64,000 nucleotides of DNA. Source: Macrostomum hystrix. Its lineage: Eukaryota; Platyhelminthes; Macrostomidae. Below the pieces are notes generated by a model, which saw only the letters and a list, made by a program, of their open reading frames with translations, had not been told where the DNA came from and did no database searches. Each line of letters opens with the position of its first letter. Positions within the stretch are counted from its first letter, which is position 1. Made by a program: the position numbers and the translations under genes. Shown piece after piece: positions 18,043 through 28,728 of the stretch. The DNA lies in assembly GCA_950097015.1 (NCBI GenBank), contig CATNEN010000024.1, positions 5,780,001 to 5,844,000 on the forward strand, in the 5' to 3' direction.

Positions 18043-18592
18043 ATTTGTCTGGTTAACCGGACAAATAGCCGTTTGATTATTCGTCCGGTTAACTGGACAA
18101 ATAGCCGTTTGATTATTTGTCCGGTTAACCAGACAAATAGCCGTTTGATTATTCGTCCGGTTAACCGGACAAATAGCCATTTGATTATTCGTCCGGTTAA
18201 CCGGTTAACAGTGACTTTGCTGTCAACCACTGATGTCAAAGTGGTGGTAAAATTCATGTAGGCATCGTTTCTTAGAAATGTTATCATATAAATCCATTGT
18301 TGAGTTAGCTGAGTCCCTGGCAAATTAGGAAACTAAAAGCTAACCTATCTAACTAAAAGGGCAATTGATCTATATGCTATCTATATATAATTTTAGGTTG
18401 CCAACAGACCAATGCCTGGATCAAGGAACAACTATGTCTTCGTTTATATATATATATCTTAATATATTGCCTCTTAATAGCCATAGCCAATAGCCGTTTG
18501 ATTATTCGTCCGGTTAACTGGACAAATAGCCGTTTGATTATTCGTCCGGTTAACCAGAAAAATAGCCGTTTGATTATTCGTCCAGTTAAATT
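18043..18592. repeat. 36-bp palindromic tandem repeats in two clusters
   Basis: Five units at 18,043-18,212 and three more, decaying, at about 18,487-18,592. Each ~36-bp unit carries the perfect palindrome GTCCGGTTAACCGGAC or a one-to-two-base variant, joined by AAATAGCCGTTTGATTATTC. The spacing is constant and there are no unique spacers. Confidence 0.85.
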
Positions 18593-18690
18593 AAAACCAA
18601 AACTTTTCGGTGTTGACTATATCTCCTGCATCTTTCTATACTGAGTAAATTTGACATTTTAAAAGCCTTAAGTTTTGAAGGGAATCAGAT

Positions 18691-18793
18691 TCAAGGACCA
18701 CTGTAGTATAACTACAGTGTAGTATAACTGTAGTTATACTACTGTAGTTATATACTGTAATTATAACTGTAGTTATACTACAGTGGTCCTTGA
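18691..18793. mobile_element. 103-bp MITE-like element with 27-bp terminal inverted repeats
   Basis: The left end TCAAGGACCACTGTAGTATA... (18,691-18,717) is the exact reverse complement of 18,767-18,793. The same hexamer TCAGAT flanks both sides (18,685-18,690 and 18,794-18,799), as expected of a target-site duplication. The interior repeats the ACTGTAGTTATA motif. It has no coding capacity, so it would be a non-autonomous DNA transposon. Confidence 0.7.
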
Positions 18794-18799
18794 TCAGAT

Positions 18800-19968
18800 T
18801 ATGCCATTATGGTCATAACGTCGTGCATAATGGCTTGCATTCTACTCTAACCTTGTAACTTGCATAAATCTAATTAACTAATAAAATTCAAGAGCACTTG
18901 CTAGCTCTATAAAAATTAGTGATTTTATTGTTAATTTTAGATTTCATACCAAATGTCTGCATTAGAAGGAAGGCACCAAATTATCCATGTCGGAAGAGAT
19001 CTTCCCTTTAAGCCAAATTGTTTATATCTAACTAATGTCTGTTTGATTTGTATTTTTATCCAACTAAAGAGTAACCTAAGTTCCTTTGAAGCGTGAAGTT
19101 GTAGCGACTCATTCGAATACTTCTACAAAGTCAACTGGGTCACCAGTGAAGGACGATACCCGGATCAAGGATCAACAGCGAGGACCACAATTTCAACTCC
19201 TTGATAGGCTTTCCTCTTGAGTGATTAACTAAGTTATAAGGGGTTGTAGCGCTACCACGAGAACCTCTATCATTTGTAAGATAAAATAATTAACAAGCTG
19301 CAAAAGGACAGTCATTCAGATTTGAAGTTTGTGTCTCAAATTATTTTTGCTTATCAGCTAATTAAAAAAATAAAAACCTTTTACAGAAATTCGGTTGTTT
19401 CAGCGACAAACTTAGTTCAAGGGTATAGTTTGGTCTTTGTGAGGTCAAGACTCAAGATGGCTCTCAGCAGGGCAAGAGTGGTCTTCGGGAGGATCGTTGC
19501 TCCTGCTCGTTGAAAGGGGAGAAATTAAGTCCCTGGGTGGTGAGTCTGCTGGGCTTATCTGGGTTGGGAGAGGGGTCTGACTGGAATTGGTCTTTTACCA
19601 AGCATTCTTATTCTTATAGCGCCATTTTACAACTTAAAACATGGCAAAGTAACAAAAAATAAGTAACTGGTTATTCAAATATAATAATACCGTACTATTT
19701 TTAAGATGATAGTAAATTGCATTATTTATGTAAATTAGCCTGCTCTTTTAATAAATTTGGAAGGCATGAAAAAATGGTATTTGAGTAAAATCTAAAAGAT
19801 TTTTCAGGATAAAGGCCATGGCTGGGCGCAATAATGATAAACTTTAAAACTACTAAAATATTTACTAAAAACAAGAAAATAGTTTTAAAAGATGCACTTG
19901 CTAGATGAAAAAAAATAGGAAAATTAATTATTAGCACCTATGACGAGACAAAACAAGACTAATCAGCT
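18800..19968. other. Non-coding stretch
   Basis: No credible gene, repeat or RNA seen. The short open frame at 19,322-19,513 has no recognisable features. Confidence 0.4.
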
Positions 19969-22900
19969 TTAGAATGGCATATGCTTGCATACCATACAAA
20001 AGTAATATTTCGATCTTGGTGACCCCGAAAGACCCTGACAATTCAGATGATACCAAAGTAGGCAGCTGTCACATGCGATAGAATTCTCGGCGTCGTCGGG
20101 CGAGCAGCAAACAGGACAATTCCAGGCCGTTCGTTGGATTTTGCCAACGATGCTCTTCAGTTTCGTCAATCCACTCGGAGAAAAAAAATGGGCGACTACT
20201 TTCAAATCAACCAAGGAATCACTTATTCCTTTATGTATATCGGACTTCAGGCCTTCAGCGTCAATTTTTTGTAGCCCATCTAGAGCAGCCTAGGCAGTTT
20301 CTTTGTCGCAAATCCAGTTCAGGATTACTGAAAAAATTGTTTTGCGTCTTGCAAACATGAACGTAAAATCTCACCCTCTACCTCGCCCTCCACCCCCGCT
20401 TTACCTTCTCCTCACCCTCCGTGAGCCTGCTCTACCCTATTTCCCACCAAAGAATCAGGCCTTTCCTATCCAGCCATTCTTCCTCCGCTCCAGCAATTCC
20501 CAATTCTATCCCTTCCCCTGGCATTGGAATCACCCACCCTTCTCGCGCCTCTACTGTTTGGCTACCTGGAACATGGTTTCCAACTTTATGCAAAGGAAGA
20601 TTTCCATGCCCTCTTATATCTACTCATCCCGAAGTCAGTAGTATGGTGTGCACTGGGACATTCAAAAGACTAACTAAGACTGCAGTACTGTTCATACCCA
20701 GGCCCCAGAGGAAGCATGCTCTTGCAAACCACCCGAAGTCATAACACAAAAAAAAATTACTTACGCCGCTGCTTTTCCAACAGTGAAAGTTGCTGAAATG
20801 TACTGTTAGATCGCTTGGCCTTTTTTGCCTTTGGTAGCCCAATAACATTTAAATCGCAGCCCTTAGGTCGACCGCGCATCCTGGCTGCCTGAGGCCAAAT
20901 AAGCTTACTCAATTCTTGTCGAACATCACTAGTAGACGATTCAATTGGTGTTAACGCATGAGGTTGAGCGCCTGACGGCAAAGGCTGCTCGGTAGTTAGT
21001 GGCGGCTGGTCGACATGAGGTTGAGCGCCTGACGGCAAAGGCTGCTCGGTAGTTAGTGGTGGCTGGTCGACATGAGGTTGAGCGCCTGACGGCAAAGGCT
21101 GCTCGGTAGTTAGTGGCGGCTGGTCGACATGAGGTTGAGCGCCTGACGGCAAAGGCTGCTCGGTAGTTAGTGGCGGCTGGTCGACATGAGGTTGAGCGTC
21201 TGACGGCAAAGGCTGCTCGGTAGTTAGTGGCGGCTGGTCGACATGAGGTTGAGTGTCTGACGGCAAAGGCTGCTCGGTAGTTAGTGGCGGCTGGTCGACA
21301 TGAGGTTGAGCGCCTGACGGCAAAGGCTGCTCGGTAGTTAGTGGCGGCTGGTCGACATGAGGTTGAGCACCTGACGGCAAAGGCTGCTCGGTAGTTAGTG
21401 GCGGCTGGTCGACATGAGGTTGAGCGCCTGACGGCAAAGGCTGCTCGGTAGTTAGTGGCGGCTGGTCAACATGAGGTTGAGCGCCTGACGGCAAAGGCTG
21501 CTCGGTAGTTAGTGGCGGCTGGTCGACATGAGGTTGAGCGCCTGACGGCAAAGGCTGCTCGGTAGTTAGTGGCGGCTGGTCGACATGAGGTTGAGCGTCT
21601 GACGGCAAAGGCTGCTCGGTAGTTAGTGGCGGCTGGTCGACATGAGGTTGAGCGCCTGACGGCAAAGGCTGCTCGGTAGTTAGTGGCGGCTGGTCGACAT
21701 GAGGTTGAGCGTCTGACGGCAAAGGCTGCTCGGTAGTTAGTGGCGGCTGGTCGACATGAGGTTGAGTGTCTGACGGCAAAGGCTGCTCGGTAGTTAGTGG
21801 CGGCTGGTCGACATGAGGTTGAGCGCCTGACGGCAAAGGCTGCTCGGTAGTTAGTGGCGGCTGGTCGACATGAGGTTGAGCGCCTGACGGCAAAGGCTGC
21901 TCGGTAGTTAGTGGCGGCTGGTCGACATGAGGTTGAGCACCTGACGGCAAAGGCTGCTCGGTAGTTAGTGGCGGCTGGTCGACATGAGGTTGAGCGCCTG
22001 ACGGCAAAGGCTGCTCGGTAGTTAGTGGCGGCTGGTCAACATGAGGTTGAGCGCCTGACGGCAAAGGCTGCTCGGTAGTTAGTGGCGGCTGGTCGACATG
22101 AGGTTGAGCGCCTGATGGCAAAGGCTGCTCGGTAGTTAGTGGCGGCTGGTCGACATGAGGTTGAGCGCCTGACGGCAAAGGCTGCTCGGTAGTTAGTGGC
22201 GGCTGGTCGACATGAGGTTGAGCGTCTGACGGCAAAGGCTGCTCGGTAGTTAGTGGCGGCTGGTCGACATGAGGTTGAGCGCCTGACGGCAAAGGCTGCT
22301 CGGTAGTTAGTGGCGGCTGGTCGACATGAGGTTGAGCGTCTGATGGCAAAGGCTGCTCGGCAACAAACGATTGAAACAAATCGGACAAGTCTTGAGTAGC
22401 AATGTCCTCGGAAATAGTAACTTGAACATTCTGATTCTTCGACCAGGCGGAAGCAAGTTGCTTAAGCGTCGCTAGCCGCACTTGAAAATCACGTACTCCA
22501 TTTGCAGCTGCTAACTCTGCGAGCCTATGAGTAACCTGAGAGCAGTTTAAGTAGGATAGGCCTGATTTCGCTGGTGAATTTTTGCATGATCACGTAAATG
22601 AAATTGAACTATTTCTATATGAAAACTGTAGCTTTAAAGTTTGTTTTAAATATCCATGGAGGGGAATAATGTAAATAAAATAAAGAGACGAGTGAGGACA
22701 ATAGAGTCAAACATTAACATTAGTATTTGAGTGTATTGGGGCCAATTTTGGAGTCTGCTGTGGTCCCCCAAGTGTGCTGGTAAATTTACTAAATTTCCCC
22801 AAAAGTGACAGTTTTATCTGTAGATGCTTACCGAAAATGCCATCTTAAGCAACTCATTCGCAGTTGGGATTCGATTGTGCCGTATGCCGGATAAAGCAAG

Positions 22901-23296
22901 CCCACTTTGGTCCTGAATAGAATCAATAGAATCTGTTGAGCAGTCAACAAACGCTCGATGTGATTTGACATAGAATTTCTGCGTCCAGCGAGTAGCGCAC
23001 AGATCGGGAACATACAGGTCCAGGTCCTCCATTTTCCTCATGGAAAAAATGTGCGCACATGGCAGTTTTGAAGACATGAACAAAGGACATGTGCATTGTC
23101 TGGTCGTACTTGTATACTCAGTACTGCCGAGACTATTCATAATCAGTTGGGCTCGAACCATTTTAAATGCGTAGGGCGTTAGCAGATTACAGTACTGAGC
23201 CAGGGTACTGCCGGGTGGATAAACAACCACATCTCTCTTTTGGAGCAGCTTTATCGCCCGACTGTGCGAATCAGTCAGTGCGACCCGAAAAAGTAA
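19969..23296 (-). CDS. SWIM zinc finger / PHD finger protein (MULE-transposase-related), 5' part missing
   Basis: Three exons with matching phases: 23296-22832 (donor GTAAGC), 22535-20765 (donor GTAAGT) and 20279-19969, together 848 codons plus stop. Exon 1 carries a SWIM zinc finger (CTCPLFMSSKLPCAHIF) after LTPYAFKMVRAQL, the typical C-terminal part of ZSWIM1/3-type MULE-derived proteins. Exon 2 encodes about 24 copies of a 19-residue Pro/Gln-rich repeat, then an AT-hook-like RMRGRPKG..LNVIGLPKAKK. Exon 3 is a PHD finger (C4HC3: CPVC, CDSC, WYHLNC, FCMVC). The order SWIM, RGRPKG, PHD is one I know from animal MULE-like proteins. The transposase domain expected upstream is not found before 23.8 kb, so this is a fragment or a gene with distant exons. 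Confidence 0.75.
20957..22360. repeat. 57-bp coding minisatellite (about 24 copies) with higher-order structure
   Basis: Near-identical 57-bp units, encoding QPLPSGAQPHVDQPPLTTE on the - strand. Variant units (GTGTCTG, GCACCTG, GTCAACATG) recur in the same order 513 bp apart (for example 21,251 and 21,764). So a block of nine units was duplicated as a whole. Confidence 0.9.
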
Positions 23297-23299
23297 CTG

Positions 23300-23829
23300 C
23301 GCAACAGCAGGAACAGTAAATAGAAACATAAAACGGCAAAGTAAATAAAAGTTCACCCACTAGGTCATGTACGTCACAAAGTTCAGAAATTTGACATTTG
23401 CGACATATTAGTAATTATTATTCAAGCACGAGTGTCGCAATGTAAATAATTATTGGGGGCATTGGAAACGTGACTATTACTAAGCAGGCAAAAATTTCCA
23501 AACTCGGTAATATTTTCTATGCAGGCAATAGTTTCCAAACAGGCAATTATTTCCTAAACAGAGATGGACTTTTATCGGCCAATAGGTTACAATTCAAACA
23601 AGTAACTCAATAAAAAACGAAAGTTTCAGCACTGGATTTTACAAGTCTTAAAGTTTAGAAAGACTTTATGTATACCAGTTGCCACATATTGCTATTGGTA
23701 CTTCAGTACGAGAAAGATAATATTGACACTTTTATTGCAACATTGGAAAATATTACCATTACCATTTCGTGCAAGAACTTCGAGTCAGAGAAACTGTTTG
23801 GAACAGCCCTCGACAAATAAAACGAAAAA
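23300..23829. other. Non-coding gap between the SWIM gene and the recombinase-like gene
   Basis: AT-rich. It starts with the pyrimidine tract and AG of the exon 1 acceptor (23,297-23,335 on the - strand). Otherwise no frame or repeat of note. Confidence 0.4.
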
Positions 23830-25785
23830 CTACAGGAAATCTTCAATACAGCGCATCACTTGATCTGGCGATATGCCTGGATTCGAGTTAACAAAACTCT
23901 TTACGCGTCGCTGTGAGGGCATTACCTTTGCCTTAATGTCCAATGCAAAGCACTTTCTAACCCTGTCGGCAAAAAGTGAGCAAATGGAAGAATTTTCACG
24001 ACCCAAAACTTTAGCAAAGGTGTCATCCAGCGCCTGATTACTTGTGTGACCAACATCCTGTGCATTGGCAGAGCTGCGGGCCGAAGCTCCTGACGAACCA
24101 GTCTGTGCCTTGGCAGAGCTGCCGGCCGATGCAGGTAAAGAACCAGCCTGTGCCTTGGCGCAGCTGCGGGCCGAAGCACCTGACGAACCAGCCTGTGCAT
24201 TGGCAGAGCTGCCGGCCGAAGCAGTTGAGAAATCAGCCTGTGCCTTGGCAGAGCTGCGGGCCGAAGCTCCTGACGAACCAGTCTGTGCCTTGGCAGAGCT
24301 GCCGGCCGATGCAGGTAAAGAACCAGCCTGTGCCTTGGCGCAGCTGCGGGCCGAAGCACCTGACGAACCAGCCTGTGCATTGGCAGAGCTGCCGGCCGAA
24401 GCAGTTGAGAAATCAGCCTGTGCCTTGGCAGAGCTGCGGGCCGAAGCTCCTGACGAACCAGTCTGTGCCTTGGCAGAGCTGCCGGCCGATGCAGGTAAAG
24501 AACCAGCCTGTGCCTTGGCGCAGCTGCGGGCCGAAGCACCTGACGAACCAGCCTGTGCATTGGCAGAGCTGCCGGCCGAAGCAGTTGAGAAATCAGCCTG
24601 TGCCTTGGCAGAGCTGCGGGCCGAAGCACCTGACGAACCAGCCTGTGCATTGGCAGAGCTGCGTGCCACAGCTACAGTCGAAGAGCTACATGTTTCAATA
24701 GAACCAGTACGTCTGGGACTTGCTGCAGAGCTGAATGCTGCAGCGACAGCGGAAGATCCACGGGCACCAACAGAACTCGTTCCACGTCTTGCGTTCAACG
24801 CTAGCAAAACAGACTGAGGACTGTTTGATACAACAGTTGGCTTGTAATTTTGTAATTCAGTAGTCTTTTCATTTTCAAGTGCAGTAGTTTGAAGCAAGTT
24901 GAGCACCATGACCCGTGCCGCACTGCTTTTAAGACCAGGCGTAGCCATGTATGACTGCTTGGCCACTTCAGGCCGGTGTACTAGTCGGTCGGACACTATG
25001 GCTTGCTGCTCTACGGATAAATACATGCGACTGTACGTCTCAACGAATTTGCGATAGTCAGTATGAGTCAAACGCGAAATAAGGTTAAACTTTTTCCTTT
25101 CAGCCGACCAGGCCACGCTGAACCCATTTGGGTACGGAAATAATGAGGCTTCCATGTCACACTCCTGCTGCAGACGACGATTGCCATAGCGAAGGAGTAG
25201 ATCACGAGCGACATCGACTGCTACCCTGACTGGCCCATAGGCGTAATCTGTTTTGTGAGAATGAACTAGAAAATCACGTTCCGTGTTTTCTTTCCACTGT
25301 ACAAATTCTGCTAGTGTTGCGTTCGTTGCTACTTCCGGACGGCTTGCATTGCCATCTAAGAAAGAAAATGCTGCTCCCAGTGCTAACATTGCTAGCCGAT
25401 CGTCTTCATCGTTAAGTGCTTTTTGCACAAGATGAGCACAATGCTGATGTAGAAAGTCGACTTGCTCAATGCTCAGAAGCTTGGTGTCGAGCTCACACTT
25501 TCGCTTAGATTCTATGATGCGCTTCACTTTTCGATCATACGTTTCACGGAGAGATTGAATTCTTTCTTTGAAAGCAGTGAGATGGTATTTTTTCTTTCTA
25601 TCTGAAATGTCAACCCTCTTTCTAGTTGTAAAAAAAGTACCTAGATGTTTTAATGCCGCAAGGTATCTCGCAGCTCTGGCAGCAATTCTGGTACTTTCCT
25701 CCTCAACGAATGTTGAAATTTCAGCACACACGGAATCCTCCAATAGAAGAAATGGGTCGTCGATGTTGAGCTTAACACATATTTT
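23830..25785 (-). CDS. Tyrosine-recombinase-like protein, C-terminal half (downstream of an in-frame TAA)
   Basis: About 651 codons open on the - strand after the stop at 25786-25788. Residues ~20-300 resemble large uncharacterised animal proteins with a degenerate phage-integrase fold. The block LTHTDYRKFVETYSRMYLS... followed by VSDRLVHRPEVAKQSYM and AARVMVLNLLQTTALE corresponds to their 'L.RHLGH...H.E.YR...LQLAKVSKLL' end. The Arg-His-Tyr set is not fully recognisable, so catalysis is doubtful. An Ala/Ser-rich region of three 180-bp repeats follows, then a folded-looking C-terminal segment (FALDIKAKVMPSQRR...DQVMRCIEDFL) that may be a BEN-like or helical domain. Same frame as the upstream half. 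The family call is from memory. Confidence 0.6.
   Translation of the reverse strand, partial: KICVKLNIDDPFLLLEDSVCAEISTFVEEESTRIAARAARYLAALKHLGTFFTTRKRVDISDRKKKYHLTAFKERIQSLRETYDRKVKRIIESKRKCELDTKLLSIEQVDFLHQHCAHLVQKALNDEDDRLAMLALGAAFSFLDGNASRPEVATNATLAEFVQWKENTERDFLVHSHKTDYAYGPVRVAVDVARDLLLRYGNRRLQQECDMEASLFPYPNGFSVAWSAERKKFNLISRLTHTDYRKFVETYSRMYLSVEQQAIVSDRLVHRPEVAKQSYMATPGLKSSAARVMVLNLLQTTALENEKTTELQNYKPTVVSNSPQSVLLALNARRGTSSVGARGSSAVAAAFSSAASPRRTGSIETCSSSTVAVARSSANAQAGSSGASARSSAKAQADFSTASAGSSANAQAGSSGASARSCAKAQAGSLPASAGSSAKAQTGSSGASARSSAKAQADFSTASAGSSANAQAGSSGASARSCAKAQAGSLPASAGSSAKAQTGSSGASARSSAKAQADFSTASAGSSANAQAGSSGASARSCAKAQAGSLPASAGSSAKAQTGSSGASARSSANAQDVGHTSNQALDDTFAKVLGRENSSICSLFADRVRKCFALDIKAKVMPSQRRVKSFVNSNPGISPDQVMRCIEDFL
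24060..24662. repeat. 180-bp coding repeats (3 copies plus part) made of 45-bp subunits
   Basis: Three nearly identical 180-bp blocks (24,061, 24,241, 24,421) and a partial fourth. Each block is made of four 45-bp subunits that encode variants of AGSSAKAQAGSSGAS on the - strand. The near identity of the 180-bp blocks against divergent subunits shows recent block duplication. Confidence 0.9.
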
Positions 25786-27975
25786 TTAAATGGCTGCTCG
25801 GTATGGAAGCGATGTACTCTTCACTAGGCCCTTGCCATCCCAAGCAGTCAAAAACATCTCATACTCATCAAGCCATTTGTTTAAATCACTTTTCTCTCTA
25901 GAGATAACAACATCTTCCTTATCGATATTGCTCTTCTCAATGGCTTTCTGCAGTTTCTGTTCAACCAAAGGGATCTTATGCTTATGCAGCCGGTGGGAGC
26001 TAATACACTTTCCTGGAAGAAAATGCAGTTGACAATCAGGACATTTGACTTTATCTTTTCTGTAGCTTTCACACAAAGCCTCTGTGTGCTGCTTGATCTG
26101 CAAAACCAATTGATCTATAGAAACAGTTTCGCTTAATAGGTGTTGGTGTGACTGCTTAATATGCTGTCGAAGTTTGGAGTTATTCACTTTATGATCGACG
26201 GTGATCCCGTTTTTCTTTGGCAGTGGGCACAAATAGGACACCCCAGGACCAGGTGAACCTTTCAGTGGCTTAAGTTCTTGATTGCTACCCTCATCACCGA
26301 CAAGTTCTTCACCAACATCACTTTCAGCCTCAGCATTCGTCTCAGATGTTCTTAAGATCTTATCATGATTGGTATTGGCACACCCTGGGTTAGTTTTTTC
26401 AGCAACTGATTCAGTACCTGTTTGATTGGTAGCGAGAACTTCTGGGCAAAGGTTACTGCCACCGGTCAAAAAAACATTAGAAGTCATGGCAGACAACAGA
26501 TCACACTCAGAGATTGATTCTGTCTCACACGTGTCTGGCATAATAGTATCCATCTCAGCAGTTGTTGTTTCATTCATCGAATGCAACACGTTAGGAATAC
26601 CTACAGTAGCACTCAGCTGATCCTCAACTGTGCCTCTGATGCTGCAGTACTCAGAAATACCGATTTCAGGATTCTCAAATAAAAGGTCTACTAATGAAAC
26701 ATGTGCATGTTTCAAAAGTTCACAGTTAGCATCAGCATCAAAGCCACTTAGCATTTTATCAGTACCACTTATATATGCACTTTTGTCATTACCACCAGTC
26801 AAGTCATTGCCTCCACCATCATTGCTGCTGTTCTTGTCGTTACCACCAGTCAAGTCATTGCCTCCACCATCATTGCTGCTGTTCTTGTCGTTACCACCAG
26901 TCAAGTCATTGCCTCCACCATCATTGCTGCTGTTCTTGTCGTTACCACCAGTCAAGTCATTGCCTCCACCATCATTGCTGCTGTTCTTGTCGTTACCACC
27001 AGTCAAGTCATTGCCTCCACCATCATTGCTGCTGTTCTTGTCGTTACCACCAGTCAAGTCATTGCCTCCACCATCATTGCTGCTGTTCTTGTCGTTACCA
27101 CCAGTCAAGTCATTGCCTCCACCATCATTGCTGCTGTTCTTGTCGTTACCACCAGTCAAGTCATTGCCTCCACCATCATTGCTGCTGTTCTTGTCGTTAC
27201 CACCAGTCAAGTCATTGCCTCCACCATCATTGCTGATTTTCTTGTCATTACTACTCATCACACCTTCACTAGTGATTAGAGCAGTTTTTCTCTCCGAAAT
27301 TATGGACAAATCAACACTTTGGCATCTTCTTTTTGTACCCTGCTGTGTGGAATGCGACTTCTTTGCTATACAGCCTTTCCATTCCTTGCCGCTTTCATCA
27401 ATATATGAAATTTCATCACCACCAGTTGGGTTCTGAGAGTTAAATTTTACATCACTAATGCAAACATAATGTGCAGCACCATCTGACTTGTCAAACCAGT
27501 TAATAAGAATTTGTTTACCAATGTGTGACTTGCGTATAATGGCATTGTTGATATATACATTGGAAACAGTACTCACTGTACAAATTTGATCGCCATGATT
27601 GCCACTTTTGTCTTCCTTTTTAAGCTCATAAGATACTTGGTCATTAATTGGCTGCATTGTAATCATACCAGAACTTGTGGAAACCGTATATTGGTTTTCA
27701 CTATTACTAGGAGCTGTTAGACATAGTTTTTTTTGTTTTTTTTTATAGTAGAATTAGATTTCTTTACAATGCATCCCTTCCATTCCTTTCCCTGTCCATC
27801 AATGTATTTAACTTCATCACCACCACTTGGTGTGCTTGAAAAAAATTTTAGATCACTGACACACACATAGTGTGTTGAACCATCAGACTTGTCAAACCAA
27901 TCAATAAAAATTTGTTTTCCAAAATGTGACTTTCGAGTTACAGCGTTCTTTATATGGATAGCGGCAAAAGAAGCC
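25786..27975 (-). CDS. N-terminal half of the same protein: duplicated domain, repeats, Cys/His motifs
   Basis: A likely exon begins at 27975 after a good acceptor (TTACATTTTTTCAG on the - strand). It encodes a ~70-residue domain (KSHFGKQIFIDWFDKSDG, GGDEVKYIDGQGKEWKGC). One frame change in an A-rich run at about 27,727-27,745 leads into the frame open from about 27,720 to 25,786, which holds a second copy of that domain (HIGKQILINWFDKSDG). Nine 17-residue Gly/Asn/Asp repeats follow, then Cys/His pairs (YLCPLPKK...LRQHIKQSH, VKCPDCQLHFLPGKCISSH) that look like zinc fingers. The frame ends at TAA 25786-25788, and the same frame stays open beyond it. As read it is interrupted twice; either break could be a sequencing error. 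Confidence 0.55.
26783..27243. repeat. 51-bp coding minisatellite (9 copies)
   Basis: Nine almost identical 51-bp units, encoding NDKNSSNDGGGNDLTGG on the - strand. In frame with the gene; only the terminal units carry differences. Confidence 0.9.
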
Positions 27976-28599
27976 TGAAAAAATGTAACTTGTTTGAGTT
28001 AAAAGTGTCACCATAAAAATGAAAGTGAAAAAAAATGTAAAATTATTTATCAATATTAACTCAATATTTTAATGGTCACTTATATGTATTAAAATAATGA
28101 AGTAACTGTGTTTATTAATAATAATATAAATGTTTAACTACTTTGAATACTTTCCCCCAGCGAAAAGTATATAATACTTTTTCATCTTTGAATACTTTAA
28201 ATATTTCTGATAAGTGATAATACATATTTTATATGTATAAATAATTGTACAACAATAATTAAAGATTTGTATATTTTTGTAATATCTATTAATATTTGGC
28301 TATTTGAAAAGCTAGGTTAGACCATACAAAGTAAAAAATATAACACCTTTGTTTATAAACTAAACAAATTTATACATTTATACCTATACAAAGTTATACA
28401 TTTATATATTAAAATAAAAGCAACCCATATAGGTAGCATTTGCAGTGTCATATTCTGGGTTTTTTTCTGCCATAGTTATGCCATGGCATCCTAGGTTTGG
28501 AAATGGCATCCTAAAATTTGAGCCCACTGCCATTTTGGCATCCAGATTTTTTGGGATAACCAAAGACATGCCAATGCCAAAACACAAGGACAGAGCTGT

Positions 28600-28728
28600 T
28601 TGCTCCGCTTGCCACCCAAAAGCTTCTAGCTTGCTCCGCTTGCCACCCAAAAGCTTCTAGCTCACTCCGCTCGCCACCCAAAAGCTTCTAGCTCGCTTTG
28701 CTCGCCACCCAAAAGCTTCTAGCTCGCC
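28600..28728. repeat. 31-bp tandem repeat, 4 copies
   Basis: Unit TTGCTCCGCTTGCCACCCAA AAGCTTCTAGC (31 bp, shown split), four copies with a few substitutions. Confidence 0.8.

Noticed and set aside
18043-18212. CRISPR-like appearance of palindromic repeats
   Set aside because: The repeats are contiguous with no unique spacers, no cas genes, and the context is eukaryotic.
24042-24817. Two antisense frames over the 180-bp repeats
   Set aside because: Opposite-strand shadows of the Ala/Ser-rich region; kept open by the 45-bp periodicity.
26630-27436. Antisense open frame with LSLPPVKSLPPPSLL repeats
   Set aside because: Shadow of the 51-bp coding array of the gene on the other strand, which has zinc-finger and duplicated-domain support.
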